Source: CAZKBP01 sp964551015 (GTDB lineage Bacteria; Bacteroidota; Bacteroidia; Cytophagales; Microscillaceae). Taken from it: a DNA stretch of 64,000 nucleotides. The notes beneath the pieces were generated by a model that worked only from the letters and a program-made list of their open reading frames with translations, was not told the DNA's origin and did not search any database. The position numbers and the translations under genes were made by a program. Position 1 is the stretch's first letter; each line of letters starts with the position of its first letter. The stretch is taken from contig CAZKBP010000033.1 in the NCBI GenBank assembly GCA_964551015.1, forward strand, positions 8,164 to 72,163, written 5' to 3'. Shown piece by piece: positions 28,090 to 36,927 of this stretch.

Positions 28090-28583
28090 AACCGCTGTTT
28101 TTTTGAGTCATCTACCAAATTAATCGCAAATTCTCCACAAAACGGGACATTTGCGCCCATTCTTAGTTGTATGAATGAATATCTATTCATCCACACGGTT
28201 AGGTAGTTTAGGTTGGGCTAGCACACATAATTCTGCTTCTGGTTATTTAATTTTTTTACGAGGGAAGAGGAGATCCAACATTGAAGCTGTCTAGAGTTTT
28301 GATTTGATTGCGAAAAGGTTCTATTTTGGGTTCTGATCAAACCGATTTTTGAAAGCATAGCCCAAGCTATGGTTGAAAAAATTGGTAAAATCAGGTTCCG
28401 AAAGAGGACTTTTGTAGCCCAAAGGTAAACCTTAGACAGCTTCATTATTAAAATTTGATAAAAAAATGGATTTTGCTCAAATTTCGGAGCAAATTACGTT
28501 ATTAGGTATAGATATTGAAAAAACATCGAAAACCCTAACCCTAGACTTGATCCATATAAAAGTAGTGTTAATTATAATAGAGT
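28090..28583. other. Gene-poor interval between the Nramp-related gene and a 79-aa gene
   Basis: 494 bp with no convincing gene. It holds the long hairpin element at 28282-28444 and, further right, a smaller hairpin TTTGCTC / GAGCAAA near 28474-28495. Confidence 0.6.
28282..28444. repeat. 163-bp element folding into one long imperfect hairpin
   Basis: The ends are exact 12-bp inverted repeats, TGAAGCTGTCTA (28282-28293) and TAGACAGCTTCA (28433-28444). Going inward, further matching segments face each other in order: AAAGGTTCT with AGGACTTT, TTTTGGG with TCCGAAA, CTGAT with ATCAG, ATTTTT with AAAAAT, and a closing CATAGC-CCAA-GCTATG hairpin. The whole therefore folds into a single long stem with small internal loops. 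No reading frame of note lies in it. It could be a MITE-like mobile element or a structured RNA; no clear target duplication was seen. Confidence 0.65.
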
Positions 28584-28823
28584 ATGAAAAAGACTAAAAT
28601 TCAACAAATTGAGGAAGAAATCAACTTTCTCACGAAAAAAAGGGCCGAGCTTTTCAATGAGTGGGTCTACTTGGTCAAAAAAAATGACCGCGATTACGAT
28701 CTGAATGGGACAAGTGATCCCAAATTGGTACAAAGGGCAGATGATCTGCTGAAAGAACAGAGAGCCATCGGCAAAAAAATCATGAAATTGTTAGAGAGAG
28801 CCGACAACCTAAGTCTCGACTAA
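28584..28823 (+). CDS. Small coiled-coil protein
   Basis: 79 aa, highly charged, predicted as two helices (KIQQIEEEINFLTKKRAEL and LVQRADDLLKEQRAIGKKI), suggesting a helical hairpin or coiled coil. No membrane segment or known family. Regularly spaced heptads make it more likely real than chance. Confidence 0.6.
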   Translation: MKKTKIQQIEEEINFLTKKRAELFNEWVYLVKKNDRDYDLNGTSDPKLVQRADDLLKEQRAIGKKIMKLLERADNLSLD

Positions 28824-29090
28824 TTTTGGCTTTTTTCAAGAAAATCTGCTGCGTGATTATCCTTTAGGATCATTTGTATTACAACATTCTTCATCCACAC
28901 AACAACTCATCTTATTGATTTTTCGTTTACTCGAGTACTGCTCAGATGAGTCCATCTGCATTTTCAAGTACTTTAGTAAGTGCTATCCTTGTGATCGTTT
29001 TTGCCCCTTTCTGTTACAAACAGAGTAAGGTAGATCTGATTTGACCCTTATGCTTCTTTTGCTTATATATAACTCAGAGATAGATTTTCT

Positions 29091-30275
29091 ATGAAAGCCC
29101 ATCTAGCCCTCCAACTACTTGCTTTCTCCCTAACTTTATTTGGCTTTTTCCTGCCTACCTCTTCTATACTTGCCCAAAACTACTTGGCTCGAGATCATTT
29201 CCAAAAAGGAGAAATTGAACTTCACGTAGGAGATTTTGCCAAGGCTGTTGATTATTACAGCAAAGCCATTTCTCTACATCGTAATTATAGCCACGCTTAT
29301 TTTGCCCGTGGCAAAGCCTATCTACTCCTAGAAGAACCCACCAAAGCTCAGGCAGACTTCGAGAAAGTTGTGAAAATGGATGCCCAACCTGCCCGTGGCC
29401 ATTTTTATCTGGGCATACTGGCTTATGAACATTTGTCTTTTGAAGAAGCTATTCAGCACTTTGATACTGCGCTGGTAGTGAATCCTGATTATGCACTCGC
29501 GTATAATTATCGCGCTGAGTCTTACCGGGAGCTTGGTCTGATCACCCCCGCGGTAGAAAATTACAGCCAAGCCATTCAGAGAGAACCGAGAGAAGCTATC
29601 CTTTATTTTGGGCGGGGGAAGTGCTACATGGAGCTAGAAAAATATCATTTGGCTTACCAAGATTTTAGTAAAGCCGTTGAATTGGAGCCTAGGAAAATTG
29701 CCTACCATCAGTACCTAACCGAAAGTAGCTTCCTAAACGAAGACTATGCCCTCACCATTGAACACATTCAGCAGCTCGATCAGATGAACCCAGAAGGCTT
29801 GGATGCTCATTATTACTATTTACAAGTATTTTGTCACCAACAACTGGAAAACCACGAAGGAGCCATTCACGCCATACATCAGGTCATTGACTTAGAACCC
29901 AACGACCCCAAGCTTTACGCGGAAAGAGCAGGCCACTACTTTCAAATTAACCAATTTCAGAAGGCAATTCAAGACTATGTGCAGGCGATCTTATTAGATG
30001 CGGATAATGTAGATTATTACGACCGTTGCAGCCGAATTTATATGGCTCTCCAAGATCATGAAAATGCCATCAAGTATCTAAGCTCGGCACTCATTACCGA
30101 TCCACATCAGCCCGAAATATGGTACCTTCGCGGACAATGTCATCTACATTTAGAAAACAAGCGCCAAGCCAAAGAAGACTTCATACAAGCCGCTGAGCGA
30201 GGCTTCCCCGCCGAGCGAATGGACAAGCAAGCTTACAAATATGCTCGCAAGATTTATAAAAAAAAGAATAAGTAG
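29091..30275 (+). CDS. Exported TPR repeat protein
   Basis: 394 aa. The signal peptide runs to about residue 29 (...SSILAQ). About ten tetratricopeptide repeats cover residues 33-375, with typical A-x3-G/Y-x2-Y helices (KAVDYYSKAISLHRNYSHAYFARGKAYLLL). It ends in a basic tail. TPR proteins of this kind are scaffolds for protein contacts in the periplasm; no enzymatic domain is present. Confidence 0.88.
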   Translation: MKAHLALQLLAFSLTLFGFFLPTSSILAQNYLARDHFQKGEIELHVGDFAKAVDYYSKAISLHRNYSHAYFARGKAYLLLEEPTKAQADFEKVVKMDAQPARGHFYLGILAYEHLSFEEAIQHFDTALVVNPDYALAYNYRAESYRELGLITPAVENYSQAIQREPREAILYFGRGKCYMELEKYHLAYQDFSKAVELEPRKIAYHQYLTESSFLNEDYALTIEHIQQLDQMNPEGLDAHYYYLQVFCHQQLENHEGAIHAIHQVIDLEPNDPKLYAERAGHYFQINQFQKAIQDYVQAILLDADNVDYYDRCSRIYMALQDHENAIKYLSSALITDPHQPEIWYLRGQCHLHLENKRQAKEDFIQAAERGFPAERMDKQAYKYARKIYKKKNK

Positions 30276-30292
30276 TAGTTTTATCTAAGGCA

Positions 30293-30323
30293 TTGCTAAG
30301 CTAGGTCTTGTATTGTATCTTTG
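30293..30323 (+). promoter_or_regulatory. Bacteroidota-type promoter of uvrB
   Basis: TTG at 30293-30295, 20 bp, then TATCTTTG at 30316-30323, a full TAnnTTTG match. The start codon lies 23 nt downstream. Confidence 0.75.
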
Positions 30324-30345
30324 ATAGATACAGACAAGAATCCCT

Positions 30346-32376
30346 ATGCCATTTAAACTTGACGCCGAATTCAAACCCATGGGTGACCAGCCCAGAGCCA
30401 TTGAGGAACTTATCAAAGGTATCCAAACCGGAGATCGCGCTCAGACGCTCTTGGGAGTAACTGGCTCTGGAAAAACCTTCACGATGGCTAATGTCATCGC
30501 CCAGTTAAACCGTCCTACCTTGGTGATGAGCCACAATAAGACCTTGGCTGCTCAGCTCTATGGTGAGTTTAAGCAATTTTTTCCTGAGAATGCCGTGGAG
30601 TATTTTATCTCCTACTACGATTATTATCAGCCCGAAGCTTACATGCCCACCAGTGGTACTTTTATCGAGAAAGAGCTATCTATCAATGCTGAAATCGAGA
30701 AACTACGCCTGAGTGCTACTTCTGCTCTCCTCACGGGGCGACGAGATGTGCTGGTGGTTGCCTCTGTTTCGTGTATTTATGGTATTGGAAACCCAGAAGA
30801 GTTTGGCAAAAATGTTATTCGCTTGAAAGTGGGGGAAGTGATTAGTCGGAATAAATTTCTGTTTCAGTTAGTGGATATTCTCTACAGCCGAACTGAGGCA
30901 GAATTTACCCGAGGTACTTTTCGGGTCAAAGGCGATACCGTGGATATTTTCGTGGCTTACGATGACTTTGCTTATCGGATTTTCTTTTGGGGCGATGAGA
31001 TCGAGGCTATCCAAATGATTGACCCCGAAACCAACAAAAAACTCTCAGACGAAACACACATTTCCATCTTCCCCGCCAATCTCTTCGTGACTGGACAAGA
31101 TGCCCTCCACGTGGCGATGAAAGAAATCCAAGATGATCTGGTGCAACAGATTAAATATTTTGAAAGAGAAGGCCGTGTAGAAGAATCCAAGCGCATCAAA
31201 GAACGCACCGAGTTTGATCTGGAAATGATGCGTGAATTAGGCTATTGCTCAGGTATTGAAAACTATTCTCGTTACTTTGACCGCCGCGAACCGGGCACGC
31301 GCCCTTTCTGCCTCTTTGATTATTTCCCAGAAGATTATTTACTTGTAATTGATGAGAGTCACGTCACCATTCCCCAGATTCGTGGTATGTACGGTGGAGA
31401 CCGTTCTCGGAAGACCGTTCTGGTGGATTATGGTTTTCGCTTGCCTTCCGCGATGGACAACCGCCCTTTGAATTTCAATGAATTTGAGAGCTTGATTAAT
31501 CAAATTGTCTTCGTGAGTGCCACCCCCAGCGACTACGAATTAGTACAATCCGAGGGCGTGGTGGTAGAGCAATTGATCCGCCCCACGGGGATTCTCGATC
31601 CTGAAATTACGGTGCGCCCTAGTGTCAATCAAATTGATGATCTGCTCGAGGAAATTGATGAAAATATTAAAGCGGGCGGTCGCGTCTTGGTGACCACCCT
31701 GACCAAGCGTATGGCCGAAGAGCTAAGCAAGTACATGGATCGCTTAGGGATCAAGTGTCGCTATATCCATTCCGAGATCAAGCCCATTGAACGGGTGGAG
31801 ATTTTAAGAGAATTGCGCTTGGGAGTGATTGATGTTTTGATTGGGGTCAACCTGCTCAGAGAGGGTTTGGACTTGCCCGAAGTTTCTTTTGTAGCGATTA
31901 TGGATGCCGATAAAGAGGGCTTCCTCCGTAATGAACGTTCACTTATCCAGACCATCGGACGGGCCGCCCGGAACGACAAAGGCCGCGTCATTCTCTACGC
32001 CGATAAAATCACTGCTTCCATGCAGCGTGCTATTGATGAAACGCAGCGACGGCGTACTATCCAAATGGAATACAACAAAAAACATAATATCACGCCCCGC
32101 ACTGTCCAGAAATCCAAGGATGAAATCTTGCGCCAGACCAAAGTGGCCGACCGACAGCGCGCCAAACAGTACTACATCGAGCCCGACCAACCCAGCATCG
32201 CTTCTGACCCGGTGGTAGCTTATATGAGTCTAGAGGATTTGGAAAAACAAGTATCTCAAACACAAAAAGCTATGGAAAAAGCGGCCAAGGATTTGGATTT
32301 TATTGAAGCGGCACGGCTCAGGGATGAGCTCAAGGAATTGAAGGCTTTGCTGAAAAAACGAGAAGGAAAATCTTAG
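30346..32376 (+). CDS. uvrB: Excinuclease ABC subunit B
   Basis: 676 aa, usual length. Helicase-like damage-verification subunit of nucleotide excision repair. Walker A GVTGSGKT (37-44), the aromatic beta-hairpin YYDYYQPEAY (90-99) that clamps DNA, the DESH Walker B box (VIDESHVTIPQ), the RPTGILDP block and motif VI QTIGRAARN are intact. A C-terminal UVR motif (about 632-668) binds UvrC. It has its own promoter. Confidence 0.98.
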   Translation: MPFKLDAEFKPMGDQPRAIEELIKGIQTGDRAQTLLGVTGSGKTFTMANVIAQLNRPTLVMSHNKTLAAQLYGEFKQFFPENAVEYFISYYDYYQPEAYMPTSGTFIEKELSINAEIEKLRLSATSALLTGRRDVLVVASVSCIYGIGNPEEFGKNVIRLKVGEVISRNKFLFQLVDILYSRTEAEFTRGTFRVKGDTVDIFVAYDDFAYRIFFWGDEIEAIQMIDPETNKKLSDETHISIFPANLFVTGQDALHVAMKEIQDDLVQQIKYFEREGRVEESKRIKERTEFDLEMMRELGYCSGIENYSRYFDRREPGTRPFCLFDYFPEDYLLVIDESHVTIPQIRGMYGGDRSRKTVLVDYGFRLPSAMDNRPLNFNEFESLINQIVFVSATPSDYELVQSEGVVVEQLIRPTGILDPEITVRPSVNQIDDLLEEIDENIKAGGRVLVTTLTKRMAEELSKYMDRLGIKCRYIHSEIKPIERVEILRELRLGVIDVLIGVNLLREGLDLPEVSFVAIMDADKEGFLRNERSLIQTIGRAARNDKGRVILYADKITASMQRAIDETQRRRTIQMEYNKKHNITPRTVQKSKDEILRQTKVADRQRAKQYYIEPDQPSIASDPVVAYMSLEDLEKQVSQTQKAMEKAAKDLDFIEAARLRDELKELKALLKKREGKS

Positions 32377-32695
32377 CTCCGAAACTCTAACTTCGGCAGT
32401 GCTAGGACCGGAGGAGTTGAAAGATTTGATCTAGCTTTTGGATAAAAAGCTGGAGGCTTTGATGGAGAAGTCTTTATATGTTTTTAATGCTGTCCGCCTC
32501 CAGATCATCAAAATTTCTATGGCAACGAGGTTAGTTTGTACGTAGCATCATCTTAATTTTCTGAATCATCATGCTGTGGTTTGCGGTGTTTGGTAAATAG
32601 TGGCGTGCACCCTTCCAATAGGTTAATAAATTTACCGATAATTCCTGAATTTTTAGTTATTGGAGCGTCTTTACTGAAATCTTTACCCAAAAACA
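32377..32695. other. Intergenic stretch without recognised gene
   Basis: No convincing reading frame. Only short imperfect inverted repeats (for example CCGAA / TTCGG near 32379-32396) are seen and no T-run terminator for uvrB was found. Confidence 0.5.
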
Positions 32696-32726
32696 TTGCC
32701 TGCGGGCAGGAATTGTCCTAAATTTC
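32696..32726 (+). promoter_or_regulatory. Near-consensus promoter of the LpxR-like gene
   Basis: TTG at 32696-32698, 20 bp, then TAAATTTC at 32719-32726, one base off TAnnTTTG. Confidence 0.5.
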
Positions 32727-32753
32727 GCCCAACAAATATTTCCATTTATACGC

Positions 32754-33905
32754 ATGAAAACGCTCTTTCATCTGGTTACCTTGGCTCTCTTAATGGGGAG
32801 TGCTCTATTCTTCTCCGCTGCTCAGGCGCAAGAACGCCGTTCTTCTTTTATAGATGTTCAATGGGAAAATGATGCCTTTCAGCTACGTCGTAGAGACATT
32901 TCGGATCGCTATTTTACCAATGGCGTGCGCATTAATTACTGGAATAAAATCTGGCGAAAAATTCCGACTTCTTTCCTGTTAATTAATTTTGGGCGAGGCA
33001 GTGATAATCTGTACGGCTTATCCATCGGGCAAGAAATTTACACCCCTACCAATATCGAGGCAGATTCCGTGCTGAGAGATGACCGCCCCTATGCGGGTTG
33101 GCTCTATTTGGGGCACTCGTTAATCTCTAATGATCCGGGTAGAGAACAACGCATCACTTCTTCTCTGCATTTAGGCGTGATGGGGCCATATAGCCTTGCG
33201 GCAGAAACACAGGAATGGGTTCACCGTCAAATTGACTCTCCTGACCCGCAGGGCTGGGGTTTTCAGATCAAAAATGATATTGGAGTCAATTATCACGTCA
33301 AGTACGAAAAACGTTTCCTGAGGCAAATCCACGAACGTTTTGACCTGATTCAATGCGTAGAGGGGCACATCGGGACGGTTACAAATTTTATTGGCTTGGG
33401 CACTATGATTCGGGTCGGATTGTTTAGTGATTATTTCCTCAACCCAACGGGACTTTATGACCGCAATCCTCAATTTGAAACCAAGCAAATTGAAAGACAG
33501 CAGCGTTTTTATGAATTCGACAATTTGCCCCAAGAAGAACGAGATCAACTGGAAACACAATACGGAGATACGGCCAATATACCCGATGAGGTTCTGGAGC
33601 AACGAATAGAAAATCTTATCAAAAGGCAGAGCAACCGCAAGTGGCAATTTTATTTCTTTATTCAACCTATGTTTCGAGCGGTTTTGGATAATTCTTTTTT
33701 ACAAGGAGGCGTCATCAATGGCAATGAAAGTATTCATGTTATCTCTGCTGACGAATTAGAGCGTTTCTATGCCCAAGTAGAATATGGAGGCATTATTAGT
33801 TATGGAAAATGCCAAATTGCTTTTAGTCAGCTATTTAGAACTTCTGAATTCTCAGGTGCATTTAATCAACAGTGGGGCAAACTGACCCTGACGGTAGGAT
33901 GGTGA
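32754..33905 (+). CDS. LpxR-like lipid A deacylase family protein
   Basis: 383 aa with a signal peptide ending AAQAQ (about residue 26). The mature protein has the DUF2219/LpxR hallmarks: ENDAF (38-42), DRYFTNGVRI (51-60), DDRPYAGWLYLG (about 108-119) and the later GWGFQIKNDIGVNYHVKYEKR strand. Known LpxR is an outer-membrane beta-barrel that removes the 3'-acyloxyacyl chain of lipid A using N, D, T and H residues; N39, D40 and T55 are candidates here, with a histidine in EWVHRQI. A charged insertion (about 235-290) is a likely extracellular or periplasmic loop. Confidence 0.85.
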   Translation: MKTLFHLVTLALLMGSALFFSAAQAQERRSSFIDVQWENDAFQLRRRDISDRYFTNGVRINYWNKIWRKIPTSFLLINFGRGSDNLYGLSIGQEIYTPTNIEADSVLRDDRPYAGWLYLGHSLISNDPGREQRITSSLHLGVMGPYSLAAETQEWVHRQIDSPDPQGWGFQIKNDIGVNYHVKYEKRFLRQIHERFDLIQCVEGHIGTVTNFIGLGTMIRVGLFSDYFLNPTGLYDRNPQFETKQIERQQRFYEFDNLPQEERDQLETQYGDTANIPDEVLEQRIENLIKRQSNRKWQFYFFIQPMFRAVLDNSFLQGGVINGNESIHVISADELERFYAQVEYGGIISYGKCQIAFSQLFRTSEFSGAFNQQWGKLTLTVGW

Positions 33906-34007
33906 TGGTTCCTGCACTTTTTCTACCAGGAAGTTGTCTAAAGAAAAAGGAGATTTTTCAATAGACGATCTTTCTTTTATTTTTGTAATCTAAGCAATCA
34001 CCATCCT

Positions 34008-34958
34008 ATGTACATTGTTCAAGTATCAAGCTATATTCCTGAAACCAAAGTCACCAATGCGCATTTTAGCGAGCTAAATGGCCTCACTGACGAATGGATT
34101 CTCTCCCGAACGGGTATTGAAGAGAGAAGAAAAGTGGGTCCCGATGAGAACACCAACACGATGGCCGTGGAGGCAATCAAACTGGGTTTGGCCGGTTTGC
34201 CCTTTCGTCCTGAAGAAATTGATTTGATTGTAGGAGCTACTTACACGCCCTACGATATGATTCATACACTGGCACACGCCGCCCAACATTTCTTAGACTT
34301 GAGCGAGATTCCCGTGGTTTCTCTTTCTTCGGCTTGTTCTTCTTTTGTAAATGCCATGGAACTCGTACAAGGATATTTCGCAATGGAGAAAGCCCAAAAA
34401 GCTTTAGTTGTACTTTCTGATAATAATACCGCCTACAGCGATGAACGTGATAAGGTAGGAGGGCATCTTTGGGGAGACGGAGCCTCGGCTATCTTTGTGT
34501 CCAAAGAAAAAATGGGAAAGCAAAACCTGGCAGTCATTGATATCCTGACCGGTGGGGCAGGGAATGTGGGCAAAGCTCCCGAAGGGGTAGTACTCAGACC
34601 CTCGGCGGAGGGTTTCGTGATGAAACACGGGCGAGATGTTTTTCAGAATGCCTGTCATTACATGGCGAAGGTTACGCTTGATATTTTGGCTCGCAATAAT
34701 TTGAGAATAGAAGATTTAAGCTATTTTGCTCCTCATCAAGCCAACCTGCGCATTACCCGTAATGTCGCGCAAAACTTAGGATTGAGCGAAGAGCAAGCAC
34801 TTTCTAATATTCAGTACCTGGGCAATACAGGCTGTGCGGGTTCTTCCATTGCTTTGTACGAAAACTTGGATCGTTTTCAAGTAGGTGATTTAATCGCTGT
34901 TACGGTGTTTGGAGGTGGCTATTCGTACGGTGCAATGCTTTTGGAAAAATATTCTTAA
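34008..34958 (+). CDS. 3-oxoacyl-ACP synthase III-like (FabH/KAS III family)
   Basis: 316 aa. The Cys-His-Asn triad is complete: C110 (LSSACSSF), H243 (APHQANLRI) and N273 (GNTGCAGSS). FabH condenses acetyl-CoA with malonyl-ACP; paralogues start other acyl or secondary-metabolite chains. The isolated position, away from other fab genes, makes a paralogue as likely as the housekeeping enzyme, so no gene symbol is given. Confidence 0.92.
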   Translation: MYIVQVSSYIPETKVTNAHFSELNGLTDEWILSRTGIEERRKVGPDENTNTMAVEAIKLGLAGLPFRPEEIDLIVGATYTPYDMIHTLAHAAQHFLDLSEIPVVSLSSACSSFVNAMELVQGYFAMEKAQKALVVLSDNNTAYSDERDKVGGHLWGDGASAIFVSKEKMGKQNLAVIDILTGGAGNVGKAPEGVVLRPSAEGFVMKHGRDVFQNACHYMAKVTLDILARNNLRIEDLSYFAPHQANLRITRNVAQNLGLSEEQALSNIQYLGNTGCAGSSIALYENLDRFQVGDLIAVTVFGGGYSYGAMLLEKYS

Positions 34959-35038
34959 ATGAAGTTTTTTTTTAACATTTTCCAAAATAAGGCTCAATTC
35001 CATGCAGCTTATCTAGTATTTATACGAAACTTGATCTC

Positions 35039-35572
35039 ATGAAAAATCATTATAGAACCTTAGGTGTGCGCCGCTCTGCCTCTCCCGAGGAAATCAAGGC
35101 CAGCTACCGCCAACTTGCCAAGAGGCTCCATCCTGATCTTAACCAACATCGCCCCGCAGCGGCCGAACGTTTTAAGGAGGTGCAGGAAGCTTACCAAATC
35201 TTGTCAGATAAGTACAAACGAGCCAGCTATGACTTACAGCTTTTCTACCCCATCCGACCCAAGGTAAACCGAAACTATTCTTCTGCAAAAGCAAAGCAAT
35301 CGCCACAAGCTGTCAATTGGGCCGAGGTATTCAGAAAACGAGCGGAGGCAAAAATCAGAAGAGAAGCCGAAAAAAAAGAAGAAGAGAGAAGGCATCGAAT
35401 CGCCATTATCTGGGCTGTTCTCTTTATGGCCGTTATTCCGGGACTTTTTATGATGTTGTTATATTTGTCTGATCCCTTTTGGGCTTTTGCTACCTTGACC
35501 TTGTTGCTGGTGGGAGTGCTGTTGAGAAAAAACTTCATTTGGTCATCTCAACTTTTCAATCGGGGTAGGTAG
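35039..35572 (+). CDS. DnaJ-domain membrane protein
   Basis: 177 aa. A J domain occupies residues 4-67 with the HPD tripeptide at 31-33 and the YQILSDKYKRASYD helix. A basic, glutamate-rich linker (95-118) leads to two membrane helices (about 120-142 and 146-164). It would recruit DnaK to the inner membrane. The gene end overlaps the convergent vanZ-like gene by 25 bp. Confidence 0.9.
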   Translation: MKNHYRTLGVRRSASPEEIKASYRQLAKRLHPDLNQHRPAAAERFKEVQEAYQILSDKYKRASYDLQLFYPIRPKVNRNYSSAKAKQSPQAVNWAEVFRKRAEAKIRREAEKKEEERRHRIAIIWAVLFMAVIPGLFMMLLYLSDPFWAFATLTLLLVGVLLRKNFIWSSQLFNRGR

Positions 35573-36006
35573 TACGTTTTCTTCCAAGCCTGATAGATGC
35601 CATAGCCAATGAGGCACCCGATGATATCAGCCAGTACATCTCCCCAATCACCCATACGACCGGGAATAAATTGATGCTGAATAATTTCAATCGCTACACT
35701 GTAGATAATCCCCACTGTAAAGGCGTATAAAAGAGGATTTTTCAGTCTCGCTGCGCATCCATAGGTCAATCCCCAAGCCCAGAGAAAAACAAAAAGTCCA
35801 AAAAACAACATATGGCCGAATTTGTCATAAGAAAACAAGCCGAGTTGGGGCAGTTCTTCGGCGGGGGTGAAGACTAGCCAAGCAATAATTCCTGTCCAAA
35901 GGAGCGCGGGGCTGTTGTATCTTAAAAAATTCACTGTCTTTTTCGTGCTTGGTTCTGAGCGTTCGGCCCTTGGTTTTTGGTTAAAATCCTGAAAATCAGC
36001 TTTCAA
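35548..36006 (-). CDS. VanZ-family membrane protein
   Basis: 152 aa, four predicted helices. The DKFGHMLFFGLFVFLW and SVAIEIIQHQFIPGRMGDWGDVLADIIG blocks are the VanZ-like signature. The role of these proteins outside glycopeptide resistance clusters is unclear. Converges with the DnaJ-type gene (25-bp overlap). Confidence 0.88.
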   Translation of the reverse strand: MKADFQDFNQKPRAERSEPSTKKTVNFLRYNSPALLWTGIIAWLVFTPAEELPQLGLFSYDKFGHMLFFGLFVFLWAWGLTYGCAARLKNPLLYAFTVGIIYSVAIEIIQHQFIPGRMGDWGDVLADIIGCLIGYGIYQAWKKTYYLPRLKS

Positions 36007-36143
36007 ATTTTAGTTGAATTGCTTGATCTCGGGCGAATACTCGATACCATATTGGGTGTCTTCTGCAAAGAACGGATGAATGTAAAAGGGGTTGCTTTTT
36101 GTTTACTTATTCGCAAAATTATTTTCTAATGCCCCGTTCATCC

Positions 36144-36167
36144 AAAAAGCCTTCTGGGCAGAAGGCT
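36144..36167 (-). terminator. Terminator of the bifunctional nuclease gene
   Basis: AGCCTTCTG (36148-36156) pairs with CAGAAGGCT (36159-36167); on the minus strand TTTTTGG follows. The right arm and T run resemble the gap terminator at 7950-7982. Confidence 0.7.
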
Positions 36168-36196
36168 GGGTATCAATTCGGAAGAAGAGGGCGCAA

Positions 36197-36796
36197 TTAA
36201 TTACGGCGATTCATTTCGTCGCGTATCTTGGCTGCTTGTTCATAATCTTCTTTTTCCAGTGCTTCATCTAGCATTTGCTGGAGCTTGTCCGAAGAAAAAT
36301 CCTTAAGTCGTTCGCCGGGATTCTTAGAACTGACCGAGGGGTCGGGGTCGTCGGCTAGTACCGAGCTGCTTTCCTCTTCTTCAGCTTCGGAGAGCGTGAT
36401 TCCGGCCTCAGACATAATGGATTCATACGTAAAAATGGGCACCCCAAAACGCAGCCCAATGGCAATCGCGTCGGAGGGGCGGGCATCAATTTCTAGATTA
36501 TCACTCCCATTATTACAAAGAATTTTTGCATAAAATACCCCTTCCTTCAAATCGGAAATGATAATCTCATTCACGGAGAAATGAAAGGCGTTGGCAAAAG
36601 ACTTGAAGAGATCGTGAGTCATAGGCCGGTTGGGGATAATTTTCTCGATCTCAATGGCGATGGCCTGGGCCTCAAACATGCCGATGATAATGGGTAAACG
36701 ACGGTTTCCACTCTGCTCACCCAAAACTAACGCGAAAGAACCGGATTGAGATTGGCTGGAAGATAAACCTAATATTTTTAGTCTGATTTTACTCAC
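36197..36796 (-). CDS. Bifunctional nuclease (BFN/DUF151) domain protein with UVR motif
   Basis: 199 aa, GTG start. The BFN domain covers about 10-135 (RRLPIIIGMFEAQAIAIEIE, LEIDARPSDAIAIGLRFGVPIF, the latter the family signature). A UVR motif closes the protein (LQQMLDEALEKEDYEQAAKIRDE, about 172-196), the same element as at the end of UvrB. Plant relatives show RNase/DNase activity. A consensus -7 box lies 46 bp upstream. Confidence 0.9.
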   Translation of the reverse strand: MSKIRLKILGLSSSQSQSGSFALVLGEQSGNRRLPIIIGMFEAQAIAIEIEKIIPNRPMTHDLFKSFANAFHFSVNEIIISDLKEGVFYAKILCNNGSDNLEIDARPSDAIAIGLRFGVPIFTYESIMSEAGITLSEAEEEESSSVLADDPDPSVSSKNPGERLKDFSSDKLQQMLDEALEKEDYEQAAKIRDEMNRRN

Positions 36797-36841
36797 GGTA
36801 ATTCCCTTGAATATTTGCTTACTAAGTTAGACCACCTTTTT

Positions 36842-36849
36842 CAAAAGTA
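36842..36849 (-). promoter_or_regulatory. Candidate -7 box for the BFN gene
   Basis: TACTTTTG on the minus strand, a full TAnnTTTG match; the -33 region has only T-rich sequence without TTG. Confidence 0.45.
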
Positions 36850-36870
36850 GCTCAATATTATTAAAAATAA

Positions 36871-36906
36871 AAAGTGTAGAGATGCAAATCTGCATTTCTA
36901 CACTTT
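36871..36906 (-). terminator. Terminator of etfBA
   Basis: 16-bp stem with one G-T pair: AAAGTGTAGA-GATGCA (from 36871) against TGCATTTCTACACTTT (to 36906), 4-nt loop AATC. On the minus strand TTTTATTTTT follows. It separates etfA from the BFN gene. Confidence 0.9.
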
Positions 36907-36927
36907 CAAAGTTAAACAATTTTTGTA

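Noticed and set aside
28218..28445. A 75-codon frame on the minus strand
   Set aside because: It lies almost wholly within the 163-bp fold-back element, has no recognisable features, and is explained by the repeat.
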